Shown in pieces: positions 12,038-23,640 of a DNA stretch of 64,000 nucleotides. This DNA is from Toxorhynchites rutilus septentrionalis. Its lineage: Eukaryota; Arthropoda; Insecta; Diptera; Culicidae. The notes under the pieces are model-generated. The model was not told where the DNA came from, ran no database searches, and worked only from the letters and a program-made list of their open reading frames with translations. Both the position numbers and the translations under genes were made by a program. The stretch is from contig NC_073745.1 in the NCBI RefSeq assembly GCF_029784135.1, positions 308,650,834-308,714,833 on the forward strand, written 5' to 3'. Position 1 is the first letter of the stretch. Every line of letters begins with the position of its first letter.

Positions 12038-12923
12038 TCTATGTATATGAAAATGGATTTTTGACTGTCTGTCTGCCTGTCTGACTGGCTGATTCTTATG
12101 GACTCGGAAACTACTAAACCGATCGACATGAAAATTGGTATGTAGGGGTTTTTTAGGTTCTTATGATATTTCAAGACCCCTCCCCCCTCTCTAAGGGGGG
12201 GCTGACATACAAATGAAACACAAATTTAAATTATTATTCAATTATTCAAGCAAATGAAACCAAATGCCATACGGAACAAACGGAACCTAATTTGGCATGT
12301 GGAGGTTTCAGAAACATTTCTAAGGTGGTTCAACACTCCTCCCATCTTTCTGAGGGGGTGCTGCCATAGAAATATAATACAAATATCTGCATAACTCGAT
12401 AACTAATCAAGCAATGGGAACCAAAGTTAGCATATGGAGGTTTGAGGGAGCAATAAATGTTTATATGGTGGTTCGACACTCCTTCCCCTCTCTTTAGAGA
12501 GGTGCTGAGCATCTCGAAAACTAATCAAACAAATGGAATCAAACTTAGCATGTAGAGGTTTTAGGGATCGATAAACATTTCTATGGTAGTTTGACACACC
12601 TACCCCCTCTCTAAGAGCATGGGGGCTACCATACAAATGAAACACAAACTTCTGCATAACCCGTGAACTATTCAAGCAAATGGAGCCAAATTTGGGATGT
12701 GAGGGTTTTGGGTAACGTGAATTGCATTTCAAAATAATCTGATTATAATGTCGAGTTTTGGTAGAAGTACTGAAATTTCATAGTAAAAAATAATTTAAAA
12801 GGGTAGATTAGAATCAATGAACAATTCTGTGATTGAACCCATGAACGTGCGCTTAGTAAGAAAACGTGGATGTGATAACGAAAAATCAATTTTGAGCGGG
12901 ACGAAGTTTGCCGGGTCAGCTAG
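12038..12923 (+). mobile_element. Helitron-like non-autonomous element with internal tandem repeats
   Basis: Begins TCTATGTATATGAAAATGG and ends GACGAAGTTTGCCGGGTCAG + CTAG, followed by T. The same ending occurs at 24840-24901. A TC 5' end, a CTAG 3' end and a T after the end fit Helitron insertion. The interior (about 12170-12700) holds four diverged ~120-140-bp units, each with a 'cctcccccctctctaaggggggg' GC-clamp hairpin and 'aatcaagcaaatggaacc'. Open frames here are repeat artefacts. Confidence 0.65.
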
Positions 12924-14829
12924 TCATCAAAATTTTGTTTGCAACGCCACTGGACAGAATGACTATGAAGATTGAATACTTATTTTGCATATGTTCATTA
13001 CGATTCAATGAGCCTCATACTGGACTCAGAACTTGCAAGTACCCGGAAAAATATTATCGAATGACCACTGAAGCATATGTTCGGAAAATGATGATTCTGT
13101 TGGTCCATTTTCTGTCACAATAAAACAATTTAATCGATTGCAAGTGCTTTATCTCGGGATAACCAACAGCTCCAGTCTTTATTATGTCAATGGGTAGCAC
13201 CCACCCATCAGTCTTCAGCTACGGATCGTTCGGATCGGTTCCAGCATTGTTGCATTGAAATGAATAAATTATACAACATACTCTCTCAGTCACATACAAA
13301 CACACACTCATACTGCTTCTTTTTCACTTTCTCGAGAATCCTTTGGACCCAACACTTCCAACACTTATAGCTCTGTGACAGACGAAAAGGAGAAGCAGCA
13401 CATCTTGTCCAGACGAAAACGAAACACAATCGCATGCATTTTCCCACCGTTGTTATTCCTAAGGGTGGTAACGAGATGCAGCCCCGCAGAGAGAGCGTCG
13501 AGATATTCAAATAGAAATCCTACTAGCATATTGAAACGGTAACAGGATTTTGTGTTTGCATACAACTTTGTCCCAATCGGCATGTCGATGCACCACAACC
13601 TCCTTCGAAACGGTACTGCTGATTCTCGCACGCCACCGGTTATGACACTTGTCGGCACAATCGCTTCCGCAGACAGTGAAATGATGATGCCTTCGATTGA
13701 AAACGATACGTTATCTGCAGAACTCCCAGTCAGTGTTGCCAGCCGGGTCAGATTCGAATGCCTGACAAACAAAGAGTGTGTGCAAACTGGTTTGAATTCA
13801 ATTTTAAATCGTTGAGGAGTTTCTCCGGACATTATGGAATGGAAAATCGACTCTCGGCTCACACCGACAAGTGCAAGTTAAATTGGAGTGAAGTTCGTTT
13901 CCCTCTTTTCTTTGTCTTCTGCTGCCTCGAATGCGTATGACCAAACCACAAGGAGCACATCTCTCTAATGTGCCTCTTCCTGTCCCTGTGTGGGTGTACG
14001 TGACGGGTCGCATTCGGAATGAATTTATGGTATGTTCTACGCCCCTCCGAGATGACCGTCTCCATTCGGCCCTATTTATGAATTCAGTCTTCATTCCCAG
14101 TGCTCGCCTTCTCCTCCACAACGAAATTAAAGATTCATCCCACATTGAATACGCAAAGGACGGACGGAGGCAATTTTCCACACCACCTCGCGTTCCCCCA
14201 ACGTTTCGTGGACATGTTTGCGTTCGGATCCTACGACATTCAGGGACGGAGTGAACGACATACGCCCACTGTGCGACGATAGGAAATCCTTGTCGTCCAT
14301 GACCATATCCGCTCGCAGATCCCCCCCAAACGCCAACGGTACGGTAAATCTCGGTGTACAGAGCAAATGCGATCAATTATAAACACATTTTCCCACCGAG
14401 CCTGTCGACCGTGTTTCCTTGCAGGCTGGTTGGCACAATTGTGTAGCTCTGCTGCTCGGGATCGCTTGAGACATGAGCGATTTGTCCAAACACTGGAAAC
14501 AAGCAATTACCGACGGCATCGGACCGGCATTCGAGGATAAAAGTACATTCGCTTAAGTTCTTCTAGTTAATTGCGGCGAAGTAACCTATTCGTATGCAAA
14601 ATGTACCCAGTAAACTAGTATCCTATGTTATAAATGCCAAACAATGCCTTAGATCAGCAGGAACTCAATCTATTTTTCATAGAGCCCACGAACACACGTT
14701 AATCATGGTGTCGCGGGTCGCATAAAAATAAAAAATAAAACTAGAAGTGGGTTATATCTGTGATAAAACCGCAAAATAGACATAGGACTAACGTTGGCTT
14801 AACAATCAGTAAGCAACAACATTTCATCA
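12924..14829. other. Unique moderately GC-rich stretch, no gene called
   Basis: From about 13200 to 14560 the GC content rises and long overlapping frames appear in several phases on both strands (up to 190 residues on minus 13804-14376). None has family motifs. Overlap of many frames without a dominant one argues for chance openness. It is probably single-copy non-coding DNA. Confidence 0.4.
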
Positions 14830-15905
14830 TTAGAATAAAGTGATTATCATCTTCAGAATTAAGTGATTATCATGCCACTTCGTTCAGCCGGAAAAGAATT
14901 ATTAACGCTCAAAGGAGGAATCGACTCCTCCTCGGAAATACCCATCGCAAATAATACTCTCTCTGCAACCCCCGACAAATGGAATCATCGATCGACAGCT
15001 GCATTCGTAAGCATTTTATAATAGAACTGCTGCTTTTACCAAAATATGCGGTTCCGTTCAATCCGGCAGCAGAAAAGAAATGGGATTGGGAGAGAAGAGC
15101 ATAGTGCTTGGCGAGCTAGCGAGACCATGGTCGTGTCACATCGCAATCACAACTAAAAGGATTTATTCCTCTTCTTCTTCTTCTTCTTGAATTAAAAAGA
15201 CTTTGAACGTTGCAGTTTATTCGTCTGTAGCCCTGAGAAGGGCACTTGGAGACAACCCAATCCAAACTTTCCTTCCACCTACCTTGACAAACACACTTCA
15301 TTGTCGTTCGACGCTCCTCAGCAAACATCAAACGATGTTCCTGAAATGGATTTACGAGCGGGCACCAATTTGTGATTTGTGATTTCATTAACCTGTTTTC
15401 AAAGCAATGTTTAAGCTATTGAAACAATGTTTCGGGTCAATAGTTAATAAGCATATAACTCTTAGACATTTTATCTTTTGAATAGAATGGTTACAATCCA
15501 CTTCGTTCAGCTGAAAAACAATTACTAACGCTCAAAGAGCGATCGATTTCTTCTCGAAAATATCCAGAACAAATAATACCCCCCTCAATTATAAGCATCG
15601 ATGGATTATGGCATTCGTCAAGAAATGATATTAACAATCCAGCTTTCATTCAATCAATATGGTTTCTTTGATATGGTGGAATATTCAAAACCATATCAAA
15701 CGTTTCTTTTTCTCCGCTATCAAATCCATTGCTAATGTCACCATTTGTAAACAATCTGTATCGATTTGTCATCCACACTTCATTTTTCGCCAAACGCTCC
15801 GTTCGGTCCGGCTGCAGAAAAAGAATAGAATTGGGAGAGAAAATCATAATGCATAGGCGTGTGAGCGTGACTTTATTCTCTCACATCGCGATACAAACTA
15901 AATAG
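14830..15905 (-). repeat. Duplicated histone-spacer-like unit (block A region)
   Basis: Two diverged units of about 400 bp, 14830-15175 and 15490-15905, share 'cttcgttcagc', 'taacgctcaaag', 'caaataatac', 'ccgttc.(g)(a)tccgg', 'gggagagaa' and 'tcacatcgc'. Between them lie a histone-like 3' end (15186-15245) and a block A promoter-like segment (15335-15600). In that segment the TATA word seen in the other copies is lost. Confidence 0.6.
15230..15243 (-). terminator. Histone-type 3' stem-loop, variant
   Basis: Minus strand GCCCTTCTCAGGGC is a perfect five-base stem closing a four-base TTCT loop. It follows the layout of the metazoan histone mRNA 3' stem-loop, which is normally GGCYCTTTTCAGRGCC. 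Related copies lie at 16805-16815 (damaged) and 37364-37378. Each is followed by GAATAAACTG/GAATGAACTGAAAAG and then TTTAAAG/CCTCTT and a GAAGAAG run. Confidence 0.55.
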
Positions 15906-15907
15906 TT

Positions 15908-16335
15908 TTGACGTAGGATTACGTCTTTCGGGAACATATTAGGGTACAAATGGATAAATGAAAATCGAGCGCACCGTGAAAATTGTCCAATTTCAAATGC
16001 TTGTTGCTCAGTCATTGCATGATGGATTGATGAAATTTTTGCGTCAATCAATTTCGGCACTCCATAACAATTTTTTACATTGAATAAAATAATATATGTC
16101 ATGAAACTAACTATCGAACAATTGTAATATCTCAACCCCTATCCTAACGGAAATACCCACTTCTGATTGGTCGAAATTGACGACACATGTGGCGGTTCCC
16201 TAACAGAGACATCAAAACCAAGCTGCCCGGGAGAAATCGACACTGCAAACACATGAAAGTAGGGGGAGCTTTTTTTCCCACCGACATGTATTCCCTAACA
16301 GAGATTTCAAATCCAAGGTGTTTGGGGGAAATCAG
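15908..16335 (+). repeat. Histone-spacer-like block C plus ~90-bp repeat array
   Basis: Starts with the palindromic TTGACGTAGGATTACGTC. It runs through landmarks 'gggaacatatt', 'gatggattgatga', 'ggcactccataa' and 'ctatcgaacaattg', then 'gattggtcgaaattgac' (an inverted CCAAT box), and passes into two array units (16165-16335). Block C recurs at 40088-40325, 41278-41455 and 57914-58150, and the array follows it again at 58185. Confidence 0.7.
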
Positions 16336-16499
16336 CATGTAAATACCCTCGTGGTCGATAGTTTAACTAACGACGCGCACAAATGGATAGTGCTCATAGT
16401 AACTAGCGTGGGCATTGCTGATTGCATACGTGCTGGCGAATAAGTTGGGAGCGATGAACGAGTGTTTTTTTTTTGTTATTTTCGATCCAATAAGAATCT

Positions 16500-16815
16500 A
16501 TCGATGGGTTAATTGAAGAATGATGTCTCAATGAACTGAAAAGAACTTATGCTTGATAGAATATAAATAAAATTTAAATTTAAAACTTTTATGTTGGTTG
16601 CTTCGTGAAGTTTCATATCAATGACCGATCATGTATTCTAAAACTTTTAGCACAACTGTAAGCGTAAAATTGTATATGGTAGCTATTGTGAACTATGCGG
16701 TCGTGTCTTGGACACAACCCTCCTGTGACTTTTTTCTTCTTCTTTTTCTTCTTCTTCTCCTTGTATGATTATAAAGACTATAAACCTCTACAGTTCACTC
16801 ATCTCTAGCCCTGGA
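16500..16815. repeat. Block B hairpin joined tail-to-tail to a histone-like 3' end
   Basis: 16520-16640 matches 31392-31500 in inverse orientation. The hairpin GGTCGTGTC/GACACAACC sits at 16699-16719 and is followed by CCTCCTGTGAC and a T/CTT-rich run. It then reads directly into an inverted histone-like 3' end (16775-16815, CCAGGGCTAGAGATGAGTG on minus). This junction looks like the convergent 3' ends of two histone genes. Confidence 0.5.
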
Positions 16816-16816
16816 A

Positions 16817-17230
16817 GTGGAGGAAAACTCTGCTCCAAATTCTTTGTCCGTCAGCATTGAAAACGGCACTTCATTATCATTCGACACGCGTCAGCAAACC
16901 GTGTCCGCTTCCACCAACGTTCAACGAAGATTTGTTGAAATGCATTTCCGAGCGGGTGTCGGCTTATATACGGATTTGTATGATTTCGATAGTCTGATTT
17001 CAAAACAAATGTTAAACTATTGAAACAATTTTTTGAGTCAATAATTAACAACCATATAACTCTTTGACATTTTGTCTTTCGGATGAAGTGATTATCATAC
17101 CACTCCGTTCAGCCGACAAAGTGGTATTAACGTTCAAAACCTTGCACTCCAACCGTCACGCTCTCATTTTCGAAACTTTGAACTTACAGCCCGGTACAGA
17201 AATGAAAGTCGTAGTCCTACGTCAATGAAG
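16817..17230 (-). repeat. Histone-promoter-like repeat, block A copy 3
   Basis: The minus strand has TATATAA (16964-16970) followed by CCCGCTCGGAAATGCATTTC. On the far side it ends in the palindrome at about 17212-17224. Only about 150 bp separate this promoter-like part from the histone-like 3' end at 16805-16815, so any gene body has been deleted. The same compressed structure is seen at 15245-15400. Confidence 0.55.
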
Positions 17231-17438
17231 AGCGGTGGTGCTCAAGATACGGAGTCATTGTTAACGTATTATTACGAAATTACTGCCGGCGAGAGCAAAT
17301 ATTATTGAAATTTAAAAACGATATTCTTTACTACAAACATTTGGTAGCTTTTCACAGGGTGAGGGTCGCGAAGCAATAAAACGCCAATTTAAGCAGATGA
17401 TACTACTATCATACTCTCAGCATTAACATGTACATGTA

Positions 17439-19309
17439 GGGTAGAAGTACCTATCATCGCAATAGTACCAATTATGGTAATACGAGTGAGTTTTTTGTTA
17501 GTTTAGAAAGCATATCTTATTTTTAAAGGCTCTAATACGATTTTAAAAACATCAGAAATCTTTTCTTTGTCGATTCTGGTACTTGATTCCATGCAAAACA
17601 TTGTTCTTTCGTTGAAAAATTTAGTTTGAAAATAGTGTGTCCCATTGATGCTTGCTTCTTAGCTTTTTGCTAAGGAATATGCGATCAAAATAATGAGATT
17701 TTTATGCTGTGAAGTGGCTGTTTTGATGCAAACACAGATTTGACGTATACATTACAACCTTCTTGATGTTGTGATTCGGCCAATTTATACGATTTTATCG
17801 AAATAAACATGTATTTTTGTATTATCATAATTGGTACAATTTAACATCTTCGTGCCAATTTTAGCAATATCGAAAGATGCATGTTCCTATCATGGTTTTA
17901 GGAAATCACTGCAAAGCTAAAAAGCTGAACTGCTATATGTTCCTATTATGGTTTTACGGGTTTTTACGGTTGTCACGCTGTGTAATTGCATACCATAGGG
18001 CGTTTTTGAACGCTCAGTAGTGTTGTGAAATAGCACATGCGTGTCCGATCGAAGCATATTTGTTTAATCCACTCTGTTGAAAATTTAATGTTAGGTGAAT
18101 GGGTTAATACCCCTCGTTCAGTTACTGAAGAGAAGCGAAAACTTAATCACTTTATCGGCCGGATACCGGATGAACAATAATTTCTCATTAACAGAAGATA
18201 AATCATAACCGGAACTAATGCCTGTAATGCTTGTTAATTCTTAACCGGAACTTATAATGCTTGTTAATTCTTTTCTGATTTATTAAGTATACCCTCTCTC
18301 AGATTATCATCCCGGAAGATCTTTGTTTTTTTAATTTGAATACAAATAATTGGTTGATGTTCTTTGCATATTGGAATTATGTGACACAAAATCTGTCTGG
18401 AAAGCCATGATTATCGTAAGAGAAAGTCAACTAAGAGAATTGATCAAAGCAAAAATTAGGCAAAAATAATGAATAATAAATAATTAGCCTTGTACAGAAT
18501 TTATTGAATTTTCAAAACTGCATTCTAATTTGGGAATAATCGGATAATCGAAAAAGTATTCATTAGAAAAAGGGTAATTTTCCATTCTATCAAAACATTT
18601 TCCTGTAGTGAAATAACCTACAGGAGAGTTTTTGGAATCAAATGAATGCTGATGGATAAGGTTAATTGGATTTTCTATTGACTTGGTTAATAAAACACTG
18701 CGTTATTCTACAAAACTAAAAAAAACAGGCAAAACCGATTTTTTTTTTCTTTCCAGTATTGTTATTCAATACACCTACAAACAAAAAAATAGAAGTATTC
18801 AAGTATCACACTCAATCTTGAACACAAAACTTGAAGCTTCAAATGAAGCTTTAAAGTGATGTATATCCCATCTTCATGCGTTGGTTTTTCACAAAGTTAC
18901 AGCGTTTCTAGAATCACTTAAAAACTCCGACTTCGCGCTCCGTTCCCATAATTTTTGTCAAGTGTAGAACCAACTACATAGTATTGCATACTAGGAATAA
19001 GATTTAGTGTCATAGTTTTATTTAAAAATTATTATCCATGTGACACCGACTATTACCATAATAGGTACACTTATTACGAAACTCCAGGAACACTTTTACC
19101 ATAATGGGTACATGGAAGTGACATTTTCAAACATGTTTTTATACAATTTAGTCAATTAATCATCAAAATATCAGTGATAATCTTCAAAAACAGAGTTCAG
19201 GCTGCTAGAAAAAGTATACTTTTGTATACTTTTAAACTAAAAAAGAGTATTTATTCGCTAATTTCTGCAAACTGGTGACATATCTCCTCCATAATTTAGT
19301 CACTTACCC
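17439..19309. mobile_element. 1.9-kb non-coding element with GGGTAG/CTTACCC ends
   Basis: Left end ATGTAGGGTAGAAGTACC and right end CACTTACCCTACATGT are inverted copies around TA. The flanks themselves are palindromic (ACATGTA/TACATGT). The interior repeats the word TACC(T/A)ATTATGGTA in both orientations (17460, 17880, 17942, about 19048, about 19098). There is no coding capacity. The superfamily is not recognised. Confidence 0.55.
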
Positions 19310-19366
19310 TACATGTATTTCAGGTAGTTTCTTACATCGTCGACGCTATTAAGAACACGCAGAGCT

Positions 19367-20247
19367 ACTACATGCGCTGAAACGACCCGGGATTTTTGAT
19401 GAAAACAATCGTTTTTTGGGCAAAGCTGTATGTATTCCGCAACATAGTTTCCTTCGTGGGCAATACACTTGGTATAGCGAGATTCTAATATTTCAATTCC
19501 CTTTCTGTAGTACGAAACGTCTAAGTCTTCGAAATGTGCCTATGTGCCACTCTGAAGACTGCCTATTGGACTCAGGAGTGTGGTAATGAATCTACGTTGC
19601 ATCTATTGTCACAAAACGTCGAAAGAAGTCCACTCGATTACGCTTCAACAACGCCAAACCGGCTGTTAAATCATTAACGCGCCACTGTTTTTGGTCGATG
19701 GTCAGCAAACGCGGCACCCATCGCGCGTTAGCTTTTTCATGTCCAAAATTTTGTGCAAAATGTATCCCACTCGTTCTTTTGAAATGCCTACGGTCTCAGT
19801 TAACTAACGTAACTTAATTTTACGATCGTTCAAAGCGAGTTGACGCACTTGTTTTACGATTTCTGGATTCGTGCCTCTTTTGGCCTTCCAGAGCGAGGTG
19901 CATCTGCGGTGCTTTACGGCCCATTTTAAATTCACTAAACCACCGATAAACTGTTGTTCTCGAAGGAACAGAAGTGGAATAACATTTTGCGAACCACTGC
20001 ATTGATTGTTCGGGCGTTTTCCCCCTAAAAAAAACATAGTTTAATCAAAATACGATATTCCTCTTTTCCATTTTCTATATGAATATTCAGGTAGTAATTC
20101 TTAAACAACTGTAGGTTGTGAACAAATGAACGAAAATCATGAAACTTCACACATAAGCTAGTAACAGATGAATCTCTTGAAATGAGTCTTGTTCATTCTT
20201 AGTGGCGCATCTGTTGAAAAATCCCGGAACTTTTCAGCCCATGTAGT
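19367..20247 (-). mobile_element. Internally deleted mariner-like element
   Basis: Inverted ends CTACATGCGCTGAAACGACC (left) and, on minus, CTACATGGGCTGAAAAGTTCC (right) continue as CCGGGATTTTT. The element is about 880 bp against about 1.3 kb for an intact mariner. A third copy of this terminus is at 63312-63375. Confidence 0.8.
19400..20030 (-). pseudogene. mariner transposase remnant
   Basis: N-terminal part: helix-turn-helix VPSRTTVYRWFSEFKMGR (about 19920-19990). C-terminal part: YYRKGIEILESRYTKCIAHE followed by GNYVAEY (about 19430-19510), a typical mariner C-terminus. The catalytic centre between them is deleted or frameshifted. Confidence 0.8.
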
Positions 20248-20520
20248 GTACTGGAAATAACAAATCAAATAAACAAGAATACAACTGGTAGGCTTGATGG
20301 AATTTATTCGCCGCTCCCACATATCAATAACTAAGAATCCTTGCATGCATAACAAATATTTGTTCTCTCTTGGTACGAGGTGTACAAAATTCATAAACAC
20401 AAGAGCGCCGAATGAACACAGCGCAGGGTTCAGATACTATAAACCACTTCTCACTTGTGTGATATGCGCCTCATTTTATATACACACACACATCAAGTTC
20501 TTATTGATTAGCGAATTGTA

Positions 20521-20700
20521 ATGTATAGCATATCAAACATATCTTAGAGACTTTCCGATTCGATTGGTATGCAAATCATGAGAATTCATTCACAGTGAAA
20601 ATAGTTATTAACGTTAACTTTATTTCATAAAAACTTGACCTGTTTTCTGATTTGTCACACTTCCTGGAAGACGTAGTTCTACGTCAACAACAGCATTGCG
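20521..20700 (-). repeat. Histone-promoter-like repeat, octamer-containing copy
   Basis: Inverse copy of 61690-61880. Minus-strand landmarks are the palindrome at about 20671-20685, 'aaatcagaaaacaggtc', 'aacgttaat', and ATTTGCATACCAATC (20563-20577). The last word combines an octamer-like ATTTGCAT with CCAAT, the arrangement known from H2A/H2B promoters. No coding sequence remains. Confidence 0.5.
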
Positions 20701-21119
20701 TCCATACCAACCGTATCCCCTAGGGAGAAGAAAAATAAATCAACAGAGAAACCCAACCAGATTCAAGCGCGGTGTAAAACAGGTATAGAAATACGGCGCA
20801 AAACACGGCGCAAAAACAGTGCTGACAACAAAACATTAGATCTGTGTTCCGGAGCGTGCTCATTCGCCAGAGCGCATACGCATACAAGGAGTTAGGATTG
20901 GGCGGTCTGTATAAAAAGATCGATCTTGTCGAATCGATTTTCCAAACCGAGTACGGATCGATCCACTGATTAAATCGGAACCAAAGAATAGATCTTTGAA
21001 AAATCGAAAACTTTTTTTCCAATTTATCGGCTTATTCTATAGGAGTGTCGTCTTTTCTGAAAACAGGGAATACAAAAATTTTATATTTATAATGAAACAT
21101 CAAAAGCATTTTGTTTTGT
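20701..21119. other. No recognisable feature
   Basis: AT-rich, with no repeat ends or protein-like frame that I can support. Confidence 0.4.
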
Positions 21120-22640
21120 TCCTCAGCATGCAGGCCCCAAAAATGTTAAAAGTCCAGCGCATTCATCTAGCGCCGCCAAGGAGCAAGATGTATTGAATAC
21201 ATTGATTGATAAAGCATTATTAGAGATTAAGCAACTAGTATCTGTCCAGAACTCAGCTGACAATGATCCCATTAAAGCCAATCGTGCCATACGTCTGTCA
21301 TTTAGTCGAAGCCGATTCTTGATTTTGGCGTCAGTTCTAAAAAAACAACATTTCGCCTGAAATTGAGCCACTGGTTACAGTAAATCCCCTCAGTAACTGC
21401 CGCCAATTATGTCTCTGGCAGCATTTGCGCGGAAGTAAATCGTAGAAGATGCGATCCTAATGTGGACATTCTGCTTGGAAAAATTGTTAGGTGGTCTTTG
21501 GTGGGATTAAAATCAATGGTAAATCTCCAGTTTTTTGAAAATTTTCACAGTTTTATCCAGCTTTTTTTATTTTTTCGGCATTTTCAAGTTTTTTACTCCC
21601 TATTGTTAAGACTGCTTCCACGACTTGATTGAGGTTATCGAAACAGACTCAGAAACGTTTTACGTTGTCTGTTGTCTGTTTTAATAGAGACGGAATACCA
21701 TACAAGCAGGATATTCTTGTAGGATATTCTGCCGAAGAGGCTAATAACATAACCGGTACCGAGAAGTCATAAAGAGCGTATCTAGAAAAGTACTGCCCAA
21801 GTTCGTTCACACTAAAATGTGTTTGCCATAGTATGGTTCTGTGCGCAATATATGCATGTAAACACATGCCTGAGAGAATTGAGCAGCTGTGTAAGGATAA
21901 CTACTCCTATCTTAGCTGTAGTCCTCTACTTTACAGTAAGTTTGCTGAAATTCAAACTCTCTTAGAGTTGATATGAAAAATATAATCAATCTGAACAACG
22001 TGCAGTTCGATCAGGAAATTTATGTCAGTTTGGATAACGTTTATGTAGGTTCCGCAACTGAATTGTTGATCAATGAATATTTGGTCGCATGTAGAATCTT
22101 GCATTTAATTTCAATGACCCTTTGATTATCAACATGACGAATATAGATCCAACTAATGTCATAAAAAGGAAGCATATGTCAATTGTTCCCCTTCTACAAA
22201 GTCTTCCGAATATTTGCGATCGAAATCGAAAAATTCATGATATTGATAACGAGTTTGGGGAGATCCGAAACATGGATTTTACTGACTTCACTGACTGTAA
22301 ACGAACGCAAGGATGCTTCTTTCTTTTAGGGTAAAATTTTGTCACTAAAAAGAAATGACAATCATTTTACTTATCCTAAGTTGAAAAATATTATTCCAAT
22401 ATTTCTGATTTAGCCGCATTACTCAGCAATCGTTGAACGATTGTTTTCAGAATACAATTTGAACAAAACAAAACTAAGAAATAGAACAGGAACAATAACT
22501 ATGCGCGGAATTCTGGCTTCCAAAAATTATGTACACATGCATAAAGATCAGTCAGGGTTAGTAAGAATCACACAGAATGTAAAACAAAAGTATAATGTTA
22601 ATAATGATCAAACTTATTGAGGAAATTTAAAAAGGCTACG
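21120..22640 (+). pseudogene. hAT-family transposase remnant
   Basis: The clearest part is 22435-22560, which in one frame reads AIVERLFSEYNLNKTKLRNR followed by TGT...MRGILASKNY, the C-terminal dimerisation/insertion-type segment of hAT transposases. Upstream, 21135-21360 is open and protein-like (AAKEQDVLNTLIDKALLEIK...). Between them are stops and frame shifts. No terminal repeats were found, so element limits are unknown. Confidence 0.5.
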
Positions 22641-22723
22641 GTACTTACGTATTATCGCCAATGAAGCGCAATTTTATATTTTTTTTTTGCTATAAAATTT
22701 ATTGAGGGTAAAGTAATAGGGTG

Positions 22724-22885
22724 GCGAAGCTCCCATTTAACGAGGATAAGGAACAGAGACGGTTCCAAATTATCGAGGTGACGCAATTCGAGTCGACCGC
22801 CGACTCACTGTCGGAAGCGGCGGCCTCTCGCAAGCAAACCTGGAGTGGCATTGCGTATTTCGAAACGAGTAGCAGCGTCATGTTG
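22724..22885 (+). CDS. Possible terminal coding exon, unrecognised
   Basis: A 5' acceptor-like TAATAG precedes an open frame of about 53 codons ending in TAG (22885). It uses G/C-ending codons (AAC GAG GAT AAG, ATC GAG GTG ACG), unlike its surroundings. The frame reads AKLPFNEDKEQRRF...YFETSSSVML. I do not recognise it. The opposite strand is also open and ends a Tc1-like remnant, so this could be antisense to a transposon. Confidence 0.3.
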
Positions 22886-22899
22886 TAGTGTGTATCTCG

Positions 22900-23275
22900 T
22901 TCTGCGCAGAGGATACTGCTTGTTTAAGCTCTTCAAATCATTCATACTGCTTGTAAGCTGCATCTACTATTCGTACGATCACTCCTCATAAGTTCTTGGT
23001 AGGGTTTTAATCTGGTAAACAAGCTGACCAATCCAGAATCTAAATCCTCTATTCAATAAATCATGTCTTGACTTTCCGGATGTTATGAATTGATGCCAAA
23101 TTACCCAATTATCACGGTGTTTTTGATGCAAAAACAGAAGTAAATGATTCTGAAGTACTTCATTGCACTTCTGACTGTACATTGGTGTTGATGAAAAGCT
23201 ATCTGAACCAGGCCGTTTTGAAAACATTTTCCTCAAACCATCAAACTGCCGCATGCAAAGTTACGAGTTGAAAAA
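22900..23275 (-). pseudogene. Tc1-like transposase, C-terminal remnant
   Basis: The minus strand reads EVLQNHLLLFLHQKHRDNWV, then after a damaged QQDN motif LDWSACLPD-stop-NPTKNL, a decayed DWPACSPDLNPIENLW signature. GVIVRIVDAAYKQYE follows and continues to about 22905. In-frame stops and a frameshift make it inactive. No terminal repeats were recognised. Confidence 0.7.
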
Positions 23276-23511
23276 TTATACACTACACACTTCAATTCAA
23301 CCGACTTCATACATATCTCTGGAAACTCAAAAGAAATGAGTGGTTCTATAATTGTGAAACGCAGTGTATAATACTATTACATAGGATCACTTCTTCAGGG
23401 GTGGTGTTTTTGGAAGCGTTGAGGATGTAAGTTCAGCTCAGAATTCAGTCCAGACGTTCTGTTCAGCTGCTGTGAGACACTGAAAAACTACCTGGACATT
23501 CAATTAGTTAT

Positions 23512-23634
23512 TCAAATTGACAGACAATTGGTGCAGTTGTATGTCTCTTCAGTTATGTCCCCGACGTTACCCACCAGTCCTTCCATCTTGATATAATCAT
23601 AAACTTTGAATTCATCCATGACGGCTCGCTTCAT
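23512..23634 (-). CDS. Short coding-like frame, unrecognised
   Basis: Encodes 40 residues from ATG (23634) to TGA (23512): MKRAVMDEFKVYDYIKMEG...ETYNCTNCLSI. Codon use and composition are protein-like, with acceptor-like CCTATAG upstream on the same strand. The YNCTNCL end is reminiscent of cysteine motifs in DEG/ENaC (pickpocket) channels, but one motif is far too little for a call. Confidence 0.25.
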   Translation of the reverse strand: MKRAVMDEFKVYDYIKMEGLVGNVGDITEETYNCTNCLSI

Positions 23635-23640
23635 TTTTGT

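Noticed and set aside
12330..12732. Minus-strand 101-codon repeat protein (SLKPxxAKF words)
   Set aside because: Produced by the tandem units of a Helitron-like element.
13365..14376. Minus-strand frames of 165 and 190 codons
   Set aside because: Several long frames overlap in different phases on both strands in a GC-richer region; none has motifs or protein-like domain composition.
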